Of a stretch of 64,000 bases of DNA, positions 63,875 through 64,000 are shown piece by piece (position 1 is the first letter of the stretch; each line of letters begins with the position of its first letter). Location of the stretch: positions 1-64,000 of the forward strand of contig JAHJME010000009.1 in the NCBI GenBank assembly GCA_018821435.1, read 5' to 3'. The notes under the pieces are model-generated. The model did not search any database and was not told the DNA's origin. It worked only from the letters and a program-made list of their open reading frames with translations. The DNA is from Alphaproteobacteria bacterium (GTDB lineage Bacteria; Pseudomonadota; Alphaproteobacteria; Caulobacterales; Caulobacteraceae). Position numbers and translations under genes: made by a program.

Positions 63875-64000
63875 ATGAGCGACGACGACTTCGTCTTCGA
63901 CGAGGCCACCGGCGAGTGGATCAGCGCCGCCGACGCCGCGGAGCGCGCGAAAGCGGCCGGTGCGGTCGAGGTGCGCGACGCGGTGGGCAACCTGCTGGCC
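63875..64000 (+). CDS. PhnA-like protein, 5' part only
   Basis: Starts at ATG 63875 with GGCGAGGA 4 nt upstream; 42 codons are visible before the right edge. It begins MSDDDFVFDEATGEWISAAD. The later VEVRDAVGNLLA resembles the C-terminal domain of PhnA-type proteins (DANGNLL-DGD...). The usual N-terminal zinc ribbon is not seen. Classification is based on a short match and may be wrong; the rest lies outside the window. Confidence 0.45.
   Translation, partial: MSDDDFVFDEATGEWISAADAAERAKAAGAVEVRDAVGNLLA

Overview
The window is high-GC, gene-dense DNA with almost no gaps and many 4-bp ATGA/TGATG stop-start overlaps. Gene content points to an alphaproteobacterium of the Caulobacter/Phenylobacterium type. 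The pointers are a TipN-like polarity protein, HfsD/HfsA/HfsB-like polysaccharide export proteins, a minimal virB9-virB10-virB11 tail, a ModE/TonB molybdenum locus and the mreBCD-mrdA-rodA cluster. No rRNA, tRNA, CRISPR array, prophage or insertion sequence was seen, and no gene-free stretch exceeds about 300 bp.

Layout. (1) 1-3003: the distal end of a type IV secretion operon (a partial upstream gene, virB9, virB10, virB11), followed by a PilZ protein and a small membrane protein. (2) 4029-28177: a large exopolysaccharide (EPS) locus of the exosortase-associated kind. It holds a beta-helix/RTX secreted protein, a flippase, two GT2 glycosyltransferases, EpsI, an exosortase, two Wzz-like copolymerases each coupled to a BY-kinase-like protein with a degenerate P-loop, a Wza-like exporter, an outer-membrane barrel, a fused Alg14/Alg13-type glycosyltransferase, a Wzy-like polymerase, an AsnB-type amidotransferase, a membrane EEP phosphatase/nuclease, an AAA ATPase, an EpsD-like foldase lipoprotein and rmlA-rmlB. 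(3) 28263-33779: a DUF4112 protein, the TipN-like protein, a small ORF, a second EEP paralogue and a GT4 glycosyltransferase. (4) 33901-44206: alkylation repair (Ada/AlkA fusion and Ogt), an acetyltransferase, a transporter, sulfate activation (cysD, cysNC), an MDR oxidoreductase, an AHL-lactonase-like hydrolase and a transporter. (5) 44234-50757: a palindromic intergenic element, then an aminotransferase-amidase-DUF423 operon, a Bcr/CflA transporter, an epoxide-hydrolase-like protein and a proline iminopeptidase. (6) 50773-58613: the cell-shape operon mreB-mreC-mreD-mrdA-mrdA-rodA, with two tandem PBP2 genes. (7) 58862-63807: a molybdenum locus (modA-modB divergent from a TonB receptor, modE and a small molybdopterin-fold protein) with two near-identical ModE-type operators. 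A PhnA-like gene is cut by the right edge.

How it fits together. The EPS locus supplies nucleotide sugar (RmlA/B), assembly (glycosyltransferases), translocation (flippase), polymerisation and length control (Wzy-like, two Wzz-like), export (Wza-like, barrel), and accessory exosortase/EpsI, EpsD-like and ATPase functions. No PEP-CTERM-type substrate and no initiating sugar-phosphate transferase are visible. The most unusual points are the doubled Wzz plus pseudo-kinase pairs, the duplicated PBP2, the modAB pair without modC tied to a putative molybdenum TonB receptor, and the cysteine-free molybdopterin-fold protein under a ModE box.
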